Shown here: positions 1 to 8,235 of the stretch, piece after piece
Layout of the letters: the number at the start of each line of letters is the position of its first letter
Position numbering within the stretch: the first letter of the stretch is position 1
Assembly: GCA_964456625.1 (NCBI GenBank)
Contig: CAYWBO010000063.1
Span: 1-15,031 of the forward strand
DNA length: 15,031 bases
Source: Sulfidibacterium sp964456625
GTDB taxonomy: Bacteria > Bacteroidota > Bacteroidia > Bacteroidales > F082
Direction: 5' to 3'
Position numbers and translations under genes: made by a program
Notes under the pieces: model-generated
What the model was told of the DNA's origin: nothing
Seen by the model: the letters and a program-made list of their open reading frames with translations, nothing else
Databases searched by the model: none

Positions 1-9
1 ACTGATTAG

Positions 10-942
10 ATGATTGAAAGGCAAACTACTCTGGGGAAAAAGGTTTCAATTGATGGACAAGGACTCCACACAGGGAAGAAAGGAACAATGAGTTTTCTAC
101 CGGCACCTGCTGGTCATGGAATAAAATTTAAAAGAATCGATTTAGAAGGCCAACCGGTTATAGATGCATTAATTGGAAACGTCATCAGCACAAATCGAGG
201 TACTTGTATCGGAAAAGACACTGCCCATGTGTACACCATTGAGCACGTTATGGCTGCTTTTCGTGGCTTATGCGTAGACAATGCATTGGTAGAACTGGAC
301 ATGGAAGAAACGCCCATCAAAGACGGTTCGTCAAAATACTTTGTGGAAGCCATTGAGGAAGCAGGTATTGTGGAACTGGATGCCGAAAGGGAATACATTG
401 TCATCGAGGAGACCATCACCATGGAAATTCCCGAAAAAAAGACAAAAATAGAAATCCGTCCTTCGAAGCATTTCTCAGCAACAACGATTATAGATTTTGA
501 ATCCCGGGTTTTGGGTGAACAGACAGCAGAAATTCAGGATATTTCGGAGTTTAAAGCCGAAATTTCTTCCTGCAGGACTTTTGTCTTTTTGCACGAACTG
601 GAATTCTTACTCAAAAACGACCTCATCAAGGGAGGCGACCTGAACAATGCGATTGTTTTTGTAAACCGGAAAGTTCCGCAAGATGAACTGGATTATCTTG
701 CCGACTTATTCAAAAAGCCAAGGGTTACGGTGAACGGCAGTGGCATTCTGAACAACCTTTCCCTCTATTTTGATAATGAACCCGCCCGTCATAAGTTACT
801 GGATATTATTGGGGACCTTTATCTTTTGGGCAAACCACTAAAGGGTCACGTTACGGCAACCCGTCCGGGTCATCATGCTAACACGGAATTTGCTAAACAT
901 ATCCTTAAAGAAATTAATCAAAAAGCAATTGTCAATGATTAA
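10..942 (+). CDS. lpxC: UDP-3-O-acyl-N-acetylglucosamine deacetylase (LpxC)
   Basis: LpxC is the zinc-dependent deacetylase that commits UDP-3-O-acyl-GlcNAc to lipid A synthesis in the cytoplasm. The 310-residue product shows the family signature: TIEHVMAA with E78 and H79, RHKLLDxIGDLYLLG at about 260-274 with zinc ligands H261 and D265, and RPGHH near 286 carrying the catalytic His (H288). These match E. coli H79, H238, D242 and H265 by motif. The start follows directly on an in-frame TAG at 7-9, possibly the end of an upstream lpx gene outside the window. It is the first gene of a plus-strand run with fabZ, lpxA and efp. In most Bacteroidota LpxC is fused to FabZ (about 460 residues). Here the frame closes at 942 inside the expected linker, and fabZ continues in the +1 frame. 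Confidence 0.95.
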   Translation: MIERQTTLGKKVSIDGQGLHTGKKGTMSFLPAPAGHGIKFKRIDLEGQPVIDALIGNVISTNRGTCIGKDTAHVYTIEHVMAAFRGLCVDNALVELDMEETPIKDGSSKYFVEAIEEAGIVELDAEREYIVIEETITMEIPEKKTKIEIRPSKHFSATTIIDFESRVLGEQTAEIQDISEFKAEISSCRTFVFLHELEFLLKNDLIKGGDLNNAIVFVNRKVPQDELDYLADLFKKPRVTVNGSGILNNLSLYFDNEPARHKLLDIIGDLYLLGKPLKGHVTATRPGHHANTEFAKHILKEINQKAIVND

Positions 943-1408
943 GGAGCCCCCATTTGATATTTATGCCGATCCGGTTTACGACATCCAGGAAATAAAAAAA
1001 ATCCTCCCCCATCGCCCTCCATTTCTTCTGGTAGATAAGATCCTGGAGTTGAGTGATAACCACATCGTCGGTCTGAAGAACGTTACGATGAACGAAGGTT
1101 TTTTCATGGGACATTTTCCAGATGAACCGCTGATGCCGGGCGTTTTACAGATAGAAGCACTGGCCCAGGTAGGAGGAATTTTTGTATTAAGCGGAGTGGA
1201 AGACCGAAAAAGTTATTCAACTTATTTCCTGAAGATCAGCGATGTAAGATTTCGTGCCAAGGTCGTTCCCGGTGATACACTGATTTTTTCACTGGAGCCT
1301 ATTGCCCCTGTTAAACAAGGGATCTGTATCATGAGAGGAAAAGCGTATGTCGGAAAAAAACTCGTAATGCAAGGTGAACTCACAGCACAAATCATAAAAA
1401 ATAAGTAG
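935..1408 (+). CDS. fabZ: 3-hydroxyacyl-ACP dehydratase (FabZ), separate from LpxC
   Basis: FabZ removes water from 3-hydroxyacyl-ACP in type II fatty acid synthesis, competing with LpxA for the same substrate. The 157-residue hotdog protein has ILPHRPPFLLVDKI at 23-36 and the active-site segment GHFPDEPLMPGVLQIEALAQ with H60 and E74. I chose the ATG at 935, which overlaps the lpxC stop by 8 bases (ATGATTAA), so translational coupling is plausible. An ATG in the same frame at 875 would lie deep inside lpxC and is unlikely. The first 20 or so residues (PPFDIYADPVYDIQEI) resemble the linker of the fused Bacteroidota LpxC-FabZ protein rather than a free FabZ N-terminus. This suggests a recently split gene, or a one-base assembly error. 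Confidence 0.92.
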   Translation: MIKEPPFDIYADPVYDIQEIKKILPHRPPFLLVDKILELSDNHIVGLKNVTMNEGFFMGHFPDEPLMPGVLQIEALAQVGGIFVLSGVEDRKSYSTYFLKISDVRFRAKVVPGDTLIFSLEPIAPVKQGICIMRGKAYVGKKLVMQGELTAQIIKNK

Positions 1409-1413
1409 ACCGA

Positions 1414-2202
1414 ATGAATCAACCACTGGCATACGTACATCCTGAAGCCAAGATCGCATCAAATGTCGTTATTGAACCTTTTGTCAACATTGAAAAAAAT
1501 GTTGTCATTGACAAAGGAACCTGGATCGGCTCCAATGTTACCATTATGGAAGGTGCGCGGATCGGAAAAAACTGCCGTATCTTCCCGGGAGCAGTCATTT
1601 CGGCAATTCCTCAGGATCTGAAATACGATGGAGAAGATACACAGGTAATAATCGGTGACCACGTTACGATCCGTGAATTCGTGACCGTCAACCGCGGCAC
1701 CAAAGCCAGTGGGGAAACAGTGGTGGGAAACAACTGCCTGTTAATGGCTTATGTACACATCGCCCACGACTGCCATATAGGAAACAACGTGATTCTCGCT
1801 AATTCGGTGGGTCTTGCTGGCCATATAGACATTGATGATTATGCCATTATTGGCGGAATGACAGGAGTTCACCAGTTTGTCCATGTTGGGAAACATACCA
1901 TGGTTGGTGGCGGAAGCCTGGTTACAAAAGACATTCCCCCTTACTCCAAAGCCGGTCGCAACCCCATTTCTTTTGTAGGGGTAAATTCCATCGGGTTGCG
2001 GAGAAGAGGATATACCGACGAGCAAATTAATTTTATTCACGAGATCTACAGGCATCTCTATCTCAGAGGCCGTAATATTACTCAGGCAGTTGGATTTATA
2101 GAAGCAAACCTTCCTATCACGGAAGAACGTGATGAAATTCTGAATTTCATCCAGAATTCCCAGCGAGGAATTATGCGCGGCTACAAAAGACAACGCGAAT
2201 AA
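1414..2202 (+). CDS. lpxA: acyl-ACP--UDP-N-acetylglucosamine O-acyltransferase (LpxA)
   Basis: LpxA transfers a 3-hydroxyacyl chain from ACP to the 3-OH of UDP-GlcNAc, the first step of lipid A synthesis. The 262-residue protein shows the left-handed beta-helix hexapeptide pattern ([LIV]GxxxX) over about residues 10-180 and an LpxA-type C-terminal helical region beginning NSIGLRRRGY. In the segment AYVHIAHDCHIGNN, H118 aligns with the E. coli catalytic His125 and H115 with His122. G166 in MVGGGS aligns with the E. coli chain-length residue Gly173, so a small residue at the acyl ruler is retained, which fits long hydroxy-acyl chains. It begins 5 bases after fabZ stops, so the two are almost certainly cotranscribed. 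Confidence 0.95.
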   Translation: MNQPLAYVHPEAKIASNVVIEPFVNIEKNVVIDKGTWIGSNVTIMEGARIGKNCRIFPGAVISAIPQDLKYDGEDTQVIIGDHVTIREFVTVNRGTKASGETVVGNNCLLMAYVHIAHDCHIGNNVILANSVGLAGHIDIDDYAIIGGMTGVHQFVHVGKHTMVGGGSLVTKDIPPYSKAGRNPISFVGVNSIGLRRRGYTDEQINFIHEIYRHLYLRGRNITQAVGFIEANLPITEERDEILNFIQNSQRGIMRGYKRQRE

Positions 2203-2226
2203 ATTTCAGAAACTTTTATTTTTATT

Positions 2227-2793
2227 ATGGCAACAACAGCAGATTTTAGAAACGGATTGTGCATTGAATTCAATGGAGATTTGTGGACGATTGTGGAATT
2301 TCAACATGTGAAACCCGGTAAAGGACCCGCTTTCGTACGTACCAAATTAAAAAACGTAAAAACGGGAAAAGTTGTTCCCAACACATTCACTTCAGGCGTA
2401 AAGATTAACATTCAGCGCATTGAAAGAAGGCCCTATCAATATTTGTACAAAGAAGGCGAGACATATCATTTCATGAACACGGAAACCTTTGAACAGATCT
2501 TTATTGAAGAAGCTTTGATTACAGCCCCTGATCTTCTGAAAGAAGGCGAACTGGTGACGCTTGTCTTCCACGCAGAAACTGAGTCCCCCATCGAGTGTGA
2601 AATGACTGCTTATGTGACTTTGGAAGTTACATACACCGAACCCGGTGAAAAAGGCAATACCGCCACCAACACTTTCAAAGAGGCTACCATGGAAACCGGA
2701 GCCATCGTCAAGGTACCGCTTTTCATCAACATCGGTGATAAAATCAAAGTGGATACCAGAACCCATGAATACTCTGAAAGAGTAAAAGAATAA
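2227..2793 (+). CDS. efp: elongation factor P (EF-P)
   Basis: EF-P binds ribosomes stalled on polyproline stretches and promotes peptide bond formation. The 188-residue product has the usual three-domain length, an N-terminal KOW-like domain with the tip loop HVKPGKGPAFVR, and a C-terminal segment close to the family's VDTRTxEYxxRV. The lysine at the tip loop (K32) corresponds to E. coli Lys34, the residue that carries a modification in many bacteria. No modification enzyme is encoded nearby. The gene starts 24 bases after lpxA and ends just before a strong terminator, so it is the last gene of the lpx run. The lpxD-lpxC/fabZ-lpxA-efp order is common in Bacteroidota. Confidence 0.95.
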   Translation: MATTADFRNGLCIEFNGDLWTIVEFQHVKPGKGPAFVRTKLKNVKTGKVVPNTFTSGVKINIQRIERRPYQYLYKEGETYHFMNTETFEQIFIEEALITAPDLLKEGELVTLVFHAETESPIECEMTAYVTLEVTYTEPGEKGNTATNTFKEATMETGAIVKVPLFINIGDKIKVDTRTHEYSERVKE

Positions 2794-2810
2794 ATCAGAA
2801 ATGATGAGAT

Positions 2811-2842
2811 AAAAAAGGCCGGAAATTTTTCCGGCTTTTTTT
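2811..2842. terminator. Bidirectional intrinsic terminator between efp and the O-antigen ligase gene
   Basis: The perfect stem GCCGGAAA/TTTCCGGC (2818-2825 and 2828-2835) has a TT loop. An A-tract lies on its left and a T-tract on its right, so it can end transcription from both strands. It closes the plus-strand lpx-efp run. Its right T-tract runs into the stop codon of the minus-strand ligase gene at 2841. Confidence 0.9.
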
Positions 2843-4274
2843 ATGCGTTCTTCTCCTGAAGATGATACACCTCAAGGCTAACCAAAATGGCCATGAAACC
2901 CCAGACCGGTACCGACAGCTTGTCCGTATCCAGAAAGTCATTCATCAGTCCGTGGAAGAAATAAGCGATAAGGCCTAACGTAACCATGAGGCTAAGAAAT
3001 TTTAGCTCCTTACTGCCTTTTTTATAAATGTCAAGTCCGGTTTTTATGGCAAAACCCACCAGCAACACTACACTGATCAGGCCCAGAATCCCTTCTTCAG
3101 ACAACGGGCCCAGATATTCACTGTGGGCATTGCCATGGTCGCCCAGATTGGTAGATATCTGTGTTCTTTCGCTGGCAAGCTGGAAAGGAGCATATTCAAA
3201 CTGATAGGTTCCCGGCCCCCATCCCATCCATGGGCGTTGTTCAAACATCCTGATTGCGGAAGCCCACCGGTTGATGCGTTCCAAGTTGGAGGGATCCGAT
3301 GAAATATTTCCCATCGACTTGATATGCTGCTCAAAACTGGTAGAAGAATCCTGCTTGTTTTTTTCAAGCTTGCTGAATATCTGTTGCTGGAATGAAAATA
3401 ATATAATCACCAGAAATACAGCACTGCCGGCCACCCAGCGAAACCTTACGCGAAGTAGCACCAGCACGAAAACAAACAGCGCTACAGCCGTGCTGAGCCA
3501 GGCAGCCCTGCTGTAAGAGAATGTCAGTGCCATTGCAAACAAAACCAAAAATAAAAAAGCTATGCCCCTTCTGAAACCCGATAGGCCCGGGAAAAAAACA
3601 TAACCGGCCAGGACAGGAATAAACATGGATAACGCTGCACCATAAGCTGTATGATCGTTGTAAAACGGTGTCATAACCCAATGCCCGGCCTGTTCATCAA
3701 AACCATACTGTGAATGCCTGATCAGTGTATAAATCACCACGATCGTCAAGGCAGCCATGTAAAGCCACAAAAACCTATGAATATTCTTTTTGATGCGGAA
3801 CATGGGTGTCGCTACAAAAAAGAAAGGAACCACAAACCAAATTCTCGACAGCAAGTGTTTAAAGGAAACCAGAGGCATCGCACTGCTCAGGGATGTAAGA
3901 AACATCCAGAAAAGGTTAAAATAGATCAGATAAGCCAGGATGTGCGTGGAAACTTTTTTATTGTAATGCCCGACTAAAACCATATTTCCAAGGAAGATAA
4001 CCAGGACCCCGAACATCAGCGGTTCTGACGGGACCGATAAGGCAGCCCCCAGCGAGGAATCGCTTATCGTGACGGCCAGTGGCGTCAGAAACGTGATCAG
4101 TAAGACGATCTTATCCAGAGAAATAAGATAATAATAGGCAATAATCAGAACCAAAGGCAAAGCATAGAACCAGTAGGTTTCCTTTTTCAGCATAAAGTAA
4201 GACCCCAGCCCGATGAAAAGAACCAAAGCCAGGTAAAATACAACCAGTTTCTTCGTTTGTTCTTTCTGGATCAT
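2841..4274 (-). CDS. O-antigen ligase / Wzy-type polymerase family membrane protein
   Basis: This 477-residue inner-membrane protein has about 12 predicted hydrophobic helices, roughly from residue 9 to 470. A large periplasmic loop spans about 302-385. Family hallmarks are TFSYSRAAW at 251-259, RPWMGWGPGTY at 347-357 and GNAHSEYLGPLSEEGILGL at 381-399, the conserved core of the WaaL/Wzy_C superfamily. Such proteins join lipid-linked glycan repeats to lipid A core, to each other, or to protein. Sequence alone cannot tell ligase from polymerase. The gene starts 3 bases after the Wzz-like gene ends, so the two are cotranscribed. It is the last gene of the minus-strand polysaccharide set. Confidence 0.85.
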   Translation of the reverse strand: MIQKEQTKKLVVFYLALVLFIGLGSYFMLKKETYWFYALPLVLIIAYYYLISLDKIVLLITFLTPLAVTISDSSLGAALSVPSEPLMFGVLVIFLGNMVLVGHYNKKVSTHILAYLIYFNLFWMFLTSLSSAMPLVSFKHLLSRIWFVVPFFFVATPMFRIKKNIHRFLWLYMAALTIVVIYTLIRHSQYGFDEQAGHWVMTPFYNDHTAYGAALSMFIPVLAGYVFFPGLSGFRRGIAFLFLVLFAMALTFSYSRAAWLSTAVALFVFVLVLLRVRFRWVAGSAVFLVIILFSFQQQIFSKLEKNKQDSSTSFEQHIKSMGNISSDPSNLERINRWASAIRMFEQRPWMGWGPGTYQFEYAPFQLASERTQISTNLGDHGNAHSEYLGPLSEEGILGLISVVLLVGFAIKTGLDIYKKGSKELKFLSLMVTLGLIAYFFHGLMNDFLDTDKLSVPVWGFMAILVSLEVYHLQEKNA

Positions 4275-4277
4275 GAA

Positions 4278-5228
4278 TTATGAATCGGAAAATGATTTCC
4301 TGTCAAGAAAAGTAATCAATATCAGGGCAAGCACTAACGCGGCAACATCCACCACCAGAACGATCAGCCACCGAATGGGATAGGTTTTTTTATCAGGCAC
4401 AAAAGGATTAGTAATCACGTTGGTATAGGTTACATTGGAGACCACATGCCGATATTCCAGCTCATAGCTTAGCTCCACATCGGCATAGGTTTTGGCTTCC
4501 GCGGAAAGCAATTTCACCGTCTGAACCAGGTCACCACCATATTTTCCCATGTTCTCCATCAGTTCCCTGGATTCTTTCAGGCTCTTTCCGGTATAACCTT
4601 TTTCCAGATTACTGAGATATGACTTCAATATCTGCTGTGATTCGTAATCATATTCAAAAACACCTTTTTTCCCCAGGTTCTGCAAGATATTTCGCAGGGA
4701 ATCCATGGAGGCTCTTTTCCTTTTTAGTGTTCCAGCATAGGCATCGGCCATCTCACCAAATTTCTCTTTCTGCATCTTCCGGACTTTCCTGTTAAACAAG
4801 GCGATCAGGCGATCCACCATCAACTTGGCCGTATCGGGATTTCGGTCAAGAACCTCTATCTCAACCGCTTCAAAACTGGTTTTGCGGATACTCACATTTT
4901 CATGATAAAGTTCCAGTTCTGCCGTCCTGAAGTATTTGTAATCCGGATCAATATCATATCGCTTTGCCAGATCAAACTGCGCAATCATGCTGTCCACAAT
5001 GCCTTGTGACTGGAAAACCTGCATCATCTGCTCCGTAGTACTTTCTTTAGAATAAGTTTTTAAATTGTCGGGATAAACTACGGCGTATGATTTGTACATG
5101 GGCACAATAAATCCTGGCCCCGAGAAAAGGGCTGCCACAGCAGTTGCAACTACTAAAACGACAAGAAGGTGGTACTTCCATTTTTTTACTACCAGCATCA
5201 GCTTTCGGCTTTCAAAATTATATTCCAT
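4278..5228 (-). CDS. Wzz-like polysaccharide chain-length / co-polymerase protein
   Basis: The 316-residue protein has the architecture of polysaccharide co-polymerases: a short cytoplasmic N-terminus, a first membrane helix at about 19-42, a long periplasmic part rich in charged helices (about 60-265), and a second helix at about 287-308. The segment VPDKKTYPIRW at 277-287 is the conserved Pro-rich stretch before the second helix in Wzz proteins. There is no cytoplasmic tyrosine kinase domain. The product probably sets glycan chain length together with the adjacent ligase/polymerase. The first periplasmic subdomain is less conserved, so the exact subfamily is open. Confidence 0.8.
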   Translation of the reverse strand: MEYNFESRKLMLVVKKWKYHLLVVLVVATAVAALFSGPGFIVPMYKSYAVVYPDNLKTYSKESTTEQMMQVFQSQGIVDSMIAQFDLAKRYDIDPDYKYFRTAELELYHENVSIRKTSFEAVEIEVLDRNPDTAKLMVDRLIALFNRKVRKMQKEKFGEMADAYAGTLKRKRASMDSLRNILQNLGKKGVFEYDYESQQILKSYLSNLEKGYTGKSLKESRELMENMGKYGGDLVQTVKLLSAEAKTYADVELSYELEYRHVVSNVTYTNVITNPFVPDKKTYPIRWLIVLVVDVAALVLALILITFLDRKSFSDS

Positions 5229-5275
5229 AATCTGTTATATTGTTAAACCTGTAAGTTGCTTTATATCATACAATT

Positions 5276-5306
5276 CAAAGATTTTTTCTTTTTTGGGATG
5301 TTCAAA
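5276..5306 (-). promoter_or_regulatory. Possible Bacteroidota promoter for the wzz-like gene
   Basis: On the minus strand a TTTG (plus 5303-5306) is followed after 19 bases by AATCTTTG (plus 5276-5283), one mismatch from the -7 consensus TAnnTTTG. Both lie in the 137-base gap upstream of the wzz-like gene, giving a leader of about 40 bases. The region is AT-rich, so a chance match is possible, and the gene may also be read from the flippase upstream. Confidence 0.35.
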
Positions 5307-5365
5307 GTACAAAACTGAAATCCAAATTTAAAATAAATCAGGCGACAGCCCGAGAATATCACGAA

Positions 5366-6856
5366 CTATTTTTCCTGCTGACCGAAAGCAATTTTTGCAA
5401 AATTCTTTAAATCCCATAGTTTTAGTAATACAGCCATAATGCTTCCTGCCAGCAAAAACATCAGCCACTGCAACTTCCAGTCCAAGATCGGGAATTGTTG
5501 CAGGGCAACACCCGTAATGATCAGCGCCAGGATAAAGGCAGCAAAATTCAGGATGAGTCTCCAGTTTGTTTTCATGCCAAGATATTTTACCACCAGATAA
5601 ATCTGCAACCCCGCCGTCAGAAATTCGGTTGCAAAAGTAGCCACAGCCGAACCATAGGCCAGATAATACGGAATCAGGAGAAAATTCAGGGCAAAATTCA
5701 GCGCCAGGCCGGAGAGCGCCACCACATTCAACACCTTCAGATTGTTGTTGGCAGTCAGTAATGTTCCGAAAATATAACCCGATGAAATAGCCACAAAACT
5801 CCACATCAAGAGTTTGAAAATTTCTGCCGACTGGTTCATCCTCAAAGCATAGGCCCATACTCCTTCACCGGGATGTTGAGAATACATCAACGTCATCAGA
5901 TCCCGGGCATAGAACTGCGAGCTGACAGCTACCAACAGGGCTCCTGCCAAAAGTATGGAGGCCGAGAGTTTTACAAGCGAACCCACCTCCTGCCTTTCTT
6001 TGATCATCTTTGAAAACAATGGCAACAGCAGGACAGCAAAGAGGAATGCCAAATTCTGACCGGCGTCCAGCAACCGGTATGCCTGTGCATAAACCCCAGC
6101 CTGCTGGCCTCCCATTGGGCGGGGTAATAACCTTTCTATCAACACACTGTCGACACGGGAATACAGACTCATAATCAAAAACAACAACGCAAAAGGAAAA
6201 CTGCTTTTGATGATGGATTTAAAAAAGGGCCAGTCCCATCGCAGTGATATTTTCCCGGATTTGCGTAAAACCGTCAGCAAGGCAATCAAAGCGGTGATCA
6301 GATATGCCGCCGTCTGGGAATATACAAACCACTCAATGGTAAATTTCCCCTCCCCGATGCCCGTCCACAATAGGACACCCACAATAGCGATCATCAGCAG
6401 CCGGTCCAGTACCGAGATAATGCTGTCGGTTTTAAACAGCAACAAACCAGAGATATTCGATCTGAGATACAGAATAAACGAAAGCAGAAACTGGTTAAAG
6501 CCCACCCAGGCCAATATAGTCAATTGATGATGGTTGTATCCGATCAGCCAGCCAATCACGAAAATGATGACGCCGTAAACCAGTCCCAGGATCAACTTCA
6601 GAGAGGCGATACCCCCAAAATGGGCCTGCAGCAACTCATTGTCTCTGGCGATATTCCGGTTGTTGAAATTGGCAATTCCCAGATCAAGGAAAATAATGAA
6701 CAGATAGGAAAAGTTGAAAATAGCGAAGTAAAAACCATAATTCTCCGTACCCACAACATTTTGCACCTGCCTGTCGATTTCCAAAATCCAAAAAGGTTTC
6801 ACAAGGAGGTTGAGAAACAGCAAAAAGGCCAGGTTTTTCAGGAATTTGTTGCTCAT
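5366..6856 (-). CDS. Wzx-like polysaccharide flippase (MOP superfamily)
   Basis: This 496-residue polytopic membrane protein has about 12-14 hydrophobic helices spread over its whole length. The segment DLGIANFNNRNIA at about 58-70, after two helices, is typical of Bacteroidota lipopolysaccharide/polysaccharide biosynthesis flippases. The expected role is moving lipid-linked glycan repeats across the inner membrane for the downstream Wzz-like and ligase/polymerase proteins. I chose the start MSNKFLKN at 6856. An in-frame ATG six codons upstream (6874) would add only MFYFCL and does not look conserved. The gap to the wzz-like gene is 137 bases, so there may be a second promoter there. Confidence 0.85.
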   Translation of the reverse strand: MSNKFLKNLAFLLFLNLLVKPFWILEIDRQVQNVVGTENYGFYFAIFNFSYLFIIFLDLGIANFNNRNIARDNELLQAHFGGIASLKLILGLVYGVIIFVIGWLIGYNHHQLTILAWVGFNQFLLSFILYLRSNISGLLLFKTDSIISVLDRLLMIAIVGVLLWTGIGEGKFTIEWFVYSQTAAYLITALIALLTVLRKSGKISLRWDWPFFKSIIKSSFPFALLFLIMSLYSRVDSVLIERLLPRPMGGQQAGVYAQAYRLLDAGQNLAFLFAVLLLPLFSKMIKERQEVGSLVKLSASILLAGALLVAVSSQFYARDLMTLMYSQHPGEGVWAYALRMNQSAEIFKLLMWSFVAISSGYIFGTLLTANNNLKVLNVVALSGLALNFALNFLLIPYYLAYGSAVATFATEFLTAGLQIYLVVKYLGMKTNWRLILNFAAFILALIITGVALQQFPILDWKLQWLMFLLAGSIMAVLLKLWDLKNFAKIAFGQQEK

Positions 6857-6951
6857 TAAACAAAAATAAAACAAAAGCTGACAGAAATCTACGGGAAAAG
6901 GTATAATTCGACTATGAAAAACGACATTTCAAACAACAATCGATGATGGGA

Positions 6952-7560
6952 TTAAAATAACTGTCTGAAAAATCCTTCCAGCACATGCGGAACCGTGATG
7001 ATGGTAAATATGATCCCGAAAACAGCGCCCCAAAAGTGCGCACCATGTCCGATGCGGCTGTTTCCTTTCTTTTGCATATAGGCAGAGTAAACCAGAAACA
7101 AAATGCCGAACAACCAGGAAGGAATAGAAAAGGGAATAGGAAACAGGTAAATTCCACCGACAGGGTAGATCATAATACTTGCAAAAACCACAGCCGCTAC
7201 AGCTCCGGAGGCCCCTACCGCATTATAATAGATGTTGTCTTTATTCTTACCATAATCAAATAATATGGAAAACAACACGCCTCCTATGTATAACAATAAG
7301 TAATATGGGATTCCTTTGACACCGAAATACATTCCAAACGATCGCAACACAATACCGCCAAAAGAATAAAGCACCCACATGTTGATCAGCAAATGAAGCC
7401 AGTCGGCATGAACCAGGGCATAAGAAGCAAAACGCCACCCCTGTTTGTGATGTTTGATTTGATAGGCATTGAATTTCAGCCGATCCATCAATTCGGCATT
7501 ATAAAATGCAAGTACGGAAACAATAACAGTTATTGCAATGATTACAATATTCATATTCAT
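6952..7560 (-). CDS. Rhomboid family intramembrane serine protease
   Basis: Rhomboids cut membrane proteins within or near the bilayer using a Ser-His dyad. The 202-residue product is a compact set of about six helices. It carries HADWLHLLINMW (H51, H56, N60), the catalytic GASG motif (S118) and AHFWG with H175 as the expected catalytic His. All elements needed for activity are present. I start at MNMNIV (7560), which puts the first helix at the N-terminus as in small bacterial rhomboids. The frame stays open to an ATG at 7653, and that longer form cannot be excluded. Its substrate is unknown. It lies 95 bases upstream of the flippase on the same strand and may or may not be cotranscribed. 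Confidence 0.87.
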   Translation of the reverse strand: MNMNIVIIAITVIVSVLAFYNAELMDRLKFNAYQIKHHKQGWRFASYALVHADWLHLLINMWVLYSFGGIVLRSFGMYFGVKGIPYYLLLYIGGVLFSILFDYGKNKDNIYYNAVGASGAVAAVVFASIMIYPVGGIYLFPIPFSIPSWLFGILFLVYSAYMQKKGNSRIGHGAHFWGAVFGIIFTIITVPHVLEGFFRQLF

Positions 7561-7630
7561 TTGATTATCAAAAATTATCAGAAAAGAGCCTTTATAAAAT
7601 AACAGACGACTAAAAGTCTTCTGCATTGGC

Positions 7631-7670
7631 CCTTCCAGCGGCGATTGTGGCACAACAACCTGCCGGAAGG
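7631..7670. repeat. Imperfect nested hairpin in the divergent intergenic region
   Basis: CCTTCC at 7631-7636 pairs with GGAAGG at 7665-7670, and GCGG/CCTGC continues the stem after one mismatch. A second small hairpin TTGT-GGC-ACAA sits inside. It lies between the rhomboid gene and the divergent response regulator, next to a candidate -7 box. No T-tract follows on either strand, so it is not a normal terminator. Confidence 0.3.
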
Positions 7671-7678
7671 CAAAAGTA
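7671..7678 (-). promoter_or_regulatory. Candidate -7 box for the rhomboid gene
   Basis: The minus strand reads TACTTTTG, a perfect match to the Bacteroidota -7 consensus TAnnTTTG. The expected -33 TTTG is poor (TTCC at a 20-base spacing). It would give a leader of about 100 bases before the ATG at 7560. Confidence 0.35.
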
Positions 7679-7827
7679 GTATTTTAATCCCAGCAGATGG
7701 AATGCTGTATTCTTTTTAGCGATCTCATAAAGCAAATAATTCCTAAAAAATCATTTAATCCAATCATTAATTCTATAACTTAGCAAACTGAAACTGATTA
7801 ATAACCCAAACCAAGCGACATTTCAAA

Positions 7828-8214
7828 ATGATGAATCAGAATCCAGACTGGTCGGACAAGACAATTCTGATTGTGGAGGACGATCTCATAGCGCGTATTT
7901 ATCTGGAGAAGACATTAAGAGACCTGGCACAACTTATTTTTGTTAAAAACGGTAAAGATGCCGTTGAAACGGTAAAAGCGGACCCTTCGGTTAACCTGGT
8001 ATTGATGGATATGAAAATGCCTGTTAAAACGGGGTTTGAGGCAACTGCCGAGATCAAAGATATACGGCCGGAATTACCGGTCATTGCCCAGACGGCGCTT
8101 GCTTTCCCCCAAGACAAGAAAAGAGCCAGAGAGGCAGGTTGTGATGATTTTATTTCCAAACCCATCGAGGTTGATATTTTATTCGAAAAGCTGACTCGTT
8201 TTTTCGGAAAATAA
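7828..8214 (+). CDS. Single-domain (CheY-like) response regulator
   Basis: The 128-residue protein is one receiver domain with no output domain. It carries the acidic pair D18/D19 (IVEDD), phosphoacceptor D61 in LVLMDMKMP, T89 in AQTAL and the conserved K111 in ISKPI. All residues for phosphorylation and switching are present. Stand-alone receivers act by protein contact or as phosphorelay intermediates. No histidine kinase is nearby, so its partner is elsewhere or unknown. It is monocistronic and converges on the sirtuin gene with 21 bases between stops. No strong terminator is seen there, only a weak CGG/CCG hairpin before a T-run at about 8225-8230. The second codon is also ATG, so the start could shift by one residue. 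Confidence 0.9.
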   Translation: MMNQNPDWSDKTILIVEDDLIARIYLEKTLRDLAQLIFVKNGKDAVETVKADPSVNLVLMDMKMPVKTGFEATAEIKDIRPELPVIAQTALAFPQDKKRAREAGCDDFISKPIEVDILFEKLTRFFGK

Positions 8215-8235
8215 CCGGAGAAACTTTTTTAATCT

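Noticed and set aside
875..934. Upstream in-frame ATG for fabZ
   Set aside because: It would put 20 residues of fabZ inside lpxC coding sequence in another frame. The ATG at 935 fits the overlap and the linker-like start better.
3271..3516. Plus-strand frames inside the ligase, wzz-like and flippase genes
   Set aside because: These are shadows of minus-strand membrane protein genes with no recognisable motifs.
6861..6868. Perfect TAnnTTTG box just upstream of the flippase start
   Set aside because: It is so close to the ATG that the transcript would have almost no leader, and the tract is a run of A and T, so a chance match is likely.
8195..8232. Terminator between the response regulator and sirtuin genes
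   Set aside because: The CGG/CCG stem is only three clean base pairs and mismatched beyond, so I do not call it a terminator.
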